Below are positions 63,493 to 64,000 of a stretch of 64,000 nt of DNA, piece after piece (the stretch's first letter is position 1; the number at the start of each line of letters is the position of its first letter). This stretch comes from Bacteroidota bacterium (GTDB taxonomy: Bacteria; Bacteroidota; Bacteroidia; Bacteroidales; NBLH01). The notes under the pieces are model-generated. The model was not told where the DNA came from. It was given only the letters and a program-made list of their open reading frames with translations, and made no database searches. Made by a program: the position numbers and the translations under genes. Where the stretch lies: NCBI GenBank assembly GCA_025361565.1, contig JANYKN010000116.1, positions 472,470 to 536,469 on the forward strand, written 5' to 3'.

Positions 63493-64000
63493 TTATTCCT
63501 TTATATGCTTAATTTCTTTCGTTCTTTGAAAAACTGCATCCAACAACAATGGAAATGCTGGCTCTATCATATTATGTCCATATCCATCCAATTCGTATAG
63601 TTTGGTGTATTTGTGGCCTGCTAATTTCATCATTCTGGCCAAGTAAGCATTCTCTTCATATCGTCCCAACAATTCCAATTCCCTGTCGCCAGTAATCAAT
63701 AACAAAGGAGAAGCATCAGCACGAACATGAAAAAGCGGCGCCAATTCATCTACAACAGGTTGTGTGTCAGAAATGCCTCTCTCTGCACGAATAGTAAAAT
63801 GAGTAATTGCCTGTCCACTAAGCGAAATCAAGCCTGCAATTGAATTTGCATCAATACCACACGCATTTAACCATTTTTTATCTAAGCCTGTCATCAATGT
63901 AAGATATCCTCCGGCAGAATGTCCTGAAATAAAAATCAAAACGCTATCTCCACCATATTTATTGATGTTTTTAAAAACCCAGGCTACTGAAGCAGCAGCA
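63493..64000 (-). CDS. Alpha/beta-hydrolase (esterase/lipase), N-terminal part cut by window edge
   Basis: The minus-strand frame is open from the stop at 63493 to the window end, giving about 169 residues of an alpha/beta-hydrolase. FISGHSAGGYLTL contains the nucleophile elbow (GHSAGG, with serine). SPLLLITGDRELELLGR holds the acid region, and YGHNMI near the end supplies the catalytic histidine. It resembles BD-FAE-type carbohydrate esterases or lipases. The N-terminal region, including the oxyanion-hole motif, lies beyond the window. It converges on the deacetylase-like pair and may remove esters from the same polysaccharide. Confidence 0.82.
   Translation of the reverse strand, partial: AAASVAWVFKNINKYGGDSVLIFISGHSAGGYLTLMTGLDKKWLNACGIDANSIAGLISLSGQAITHFTIRAERGISDTQPVVDELAPLFHVRADASPLLLITGDRELELLGRYEENAYLARMMKLAGHKYTKLYELDGYGHNMIEPAFPLLLDAVFQRTKEIKHIKE

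Noticed and set aside
1-64000. Insertion sequences, prophage genes, tRNA genes or CRISPR arrays
   Set aside because: No transposase, integrase, phage structural gene, cloverleaf or regular repeat-spacer pattern was seen on either strand.

Overview
The window is AT-rich DNA (roughly one third G+C by eye) from a member of the Bacteroidota, perhaps a Bacteroidales-type organism. Three things point there. Genes lack Shine-Dalgarno leaders. Several starts are preceded by the phylum's TTG-N18-22-TAnnTTTG promoter. The housekeeping genes are a lysA-lysC pair, an exonuclease/GIY-YIG fusion, a GroES-like co-chaperone and a SPOR lipoprotein. I see no tRNA, rRNA, CRISPR array or insertion sequence.

Positions 1-52,100 are one large surface-polysaccharide (O-antigen, capsule or exopolysaccharide) island. 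It opens with 3,6-dideoxyhexose genes: an epimerase tail, an RfbH-type E1 dehydrase and a flavin reductase. Next comes an amino-sugar acylation block at 2.3-7.3 kb with aminotransferase, glycosyltransferase, hexapeptide acyltransferase, acyl carrier protein, ketoreductase and AMP ligase. Then follow a Wzx flippase, a tandem pair of sister glycosyltransferases, a nucleotidyltransferase/SDR/LegC aminotransferase group, four tandem GNAT genes, a FemAB-like protein and a GT9.

Between 19.2 and 24.4 kb lies a partly decayed copy of a cassette that is intact at 34.4-37.2 kb: glycosyltransferase, deacetylase, hexapeptide acyltransferase. A minus-strand operon (33.9 to 24.5 kb) carries asparagine synthase, UDP-ManNAcA dehydrogenase, UDP-GlcNAc 2-epimerase, a FAD enzyme, a deacetylase, a DPM1-like GT2 and a GT-C membrane transferase. 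A plus-strand operon at 40.6-45.3 kb combines two deacetylase-fold proteins, an ATP-grasp ligase, a phosphatidylserine-decarboxylase-like protein and a DUF354 protein. The island ends with a Wza-like lipoprotein and a Wzc-like tyrosine kinase, closed by a hairpin terminator at about 52.1 kb.

From 52.2 to 59.1 kb the genes are mostly housekeeping: SIMPL protein, GroES-like protein, lysA, lysC, exonuclease/GIY-YIG protein and a SPOR lipoprotein. From 59.8 kb to the end there is an exported carbohydrate-related group: a beta-helix lipoprotein, two tandem deacetylase-like exported proteins and an esterase cut by the window edge.

Taken together, the island encodes synthesis of several unusual sugars (3,6-dideoxyhexose, N-acylated amino sugars, ManNAcA), their assembly by about a dozen glycosyltransferases, flipping by Wzx and export by Wza/Wzc. 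No clear Wzy polymerase or initiating phosphoglycosyltransferase is visible here.
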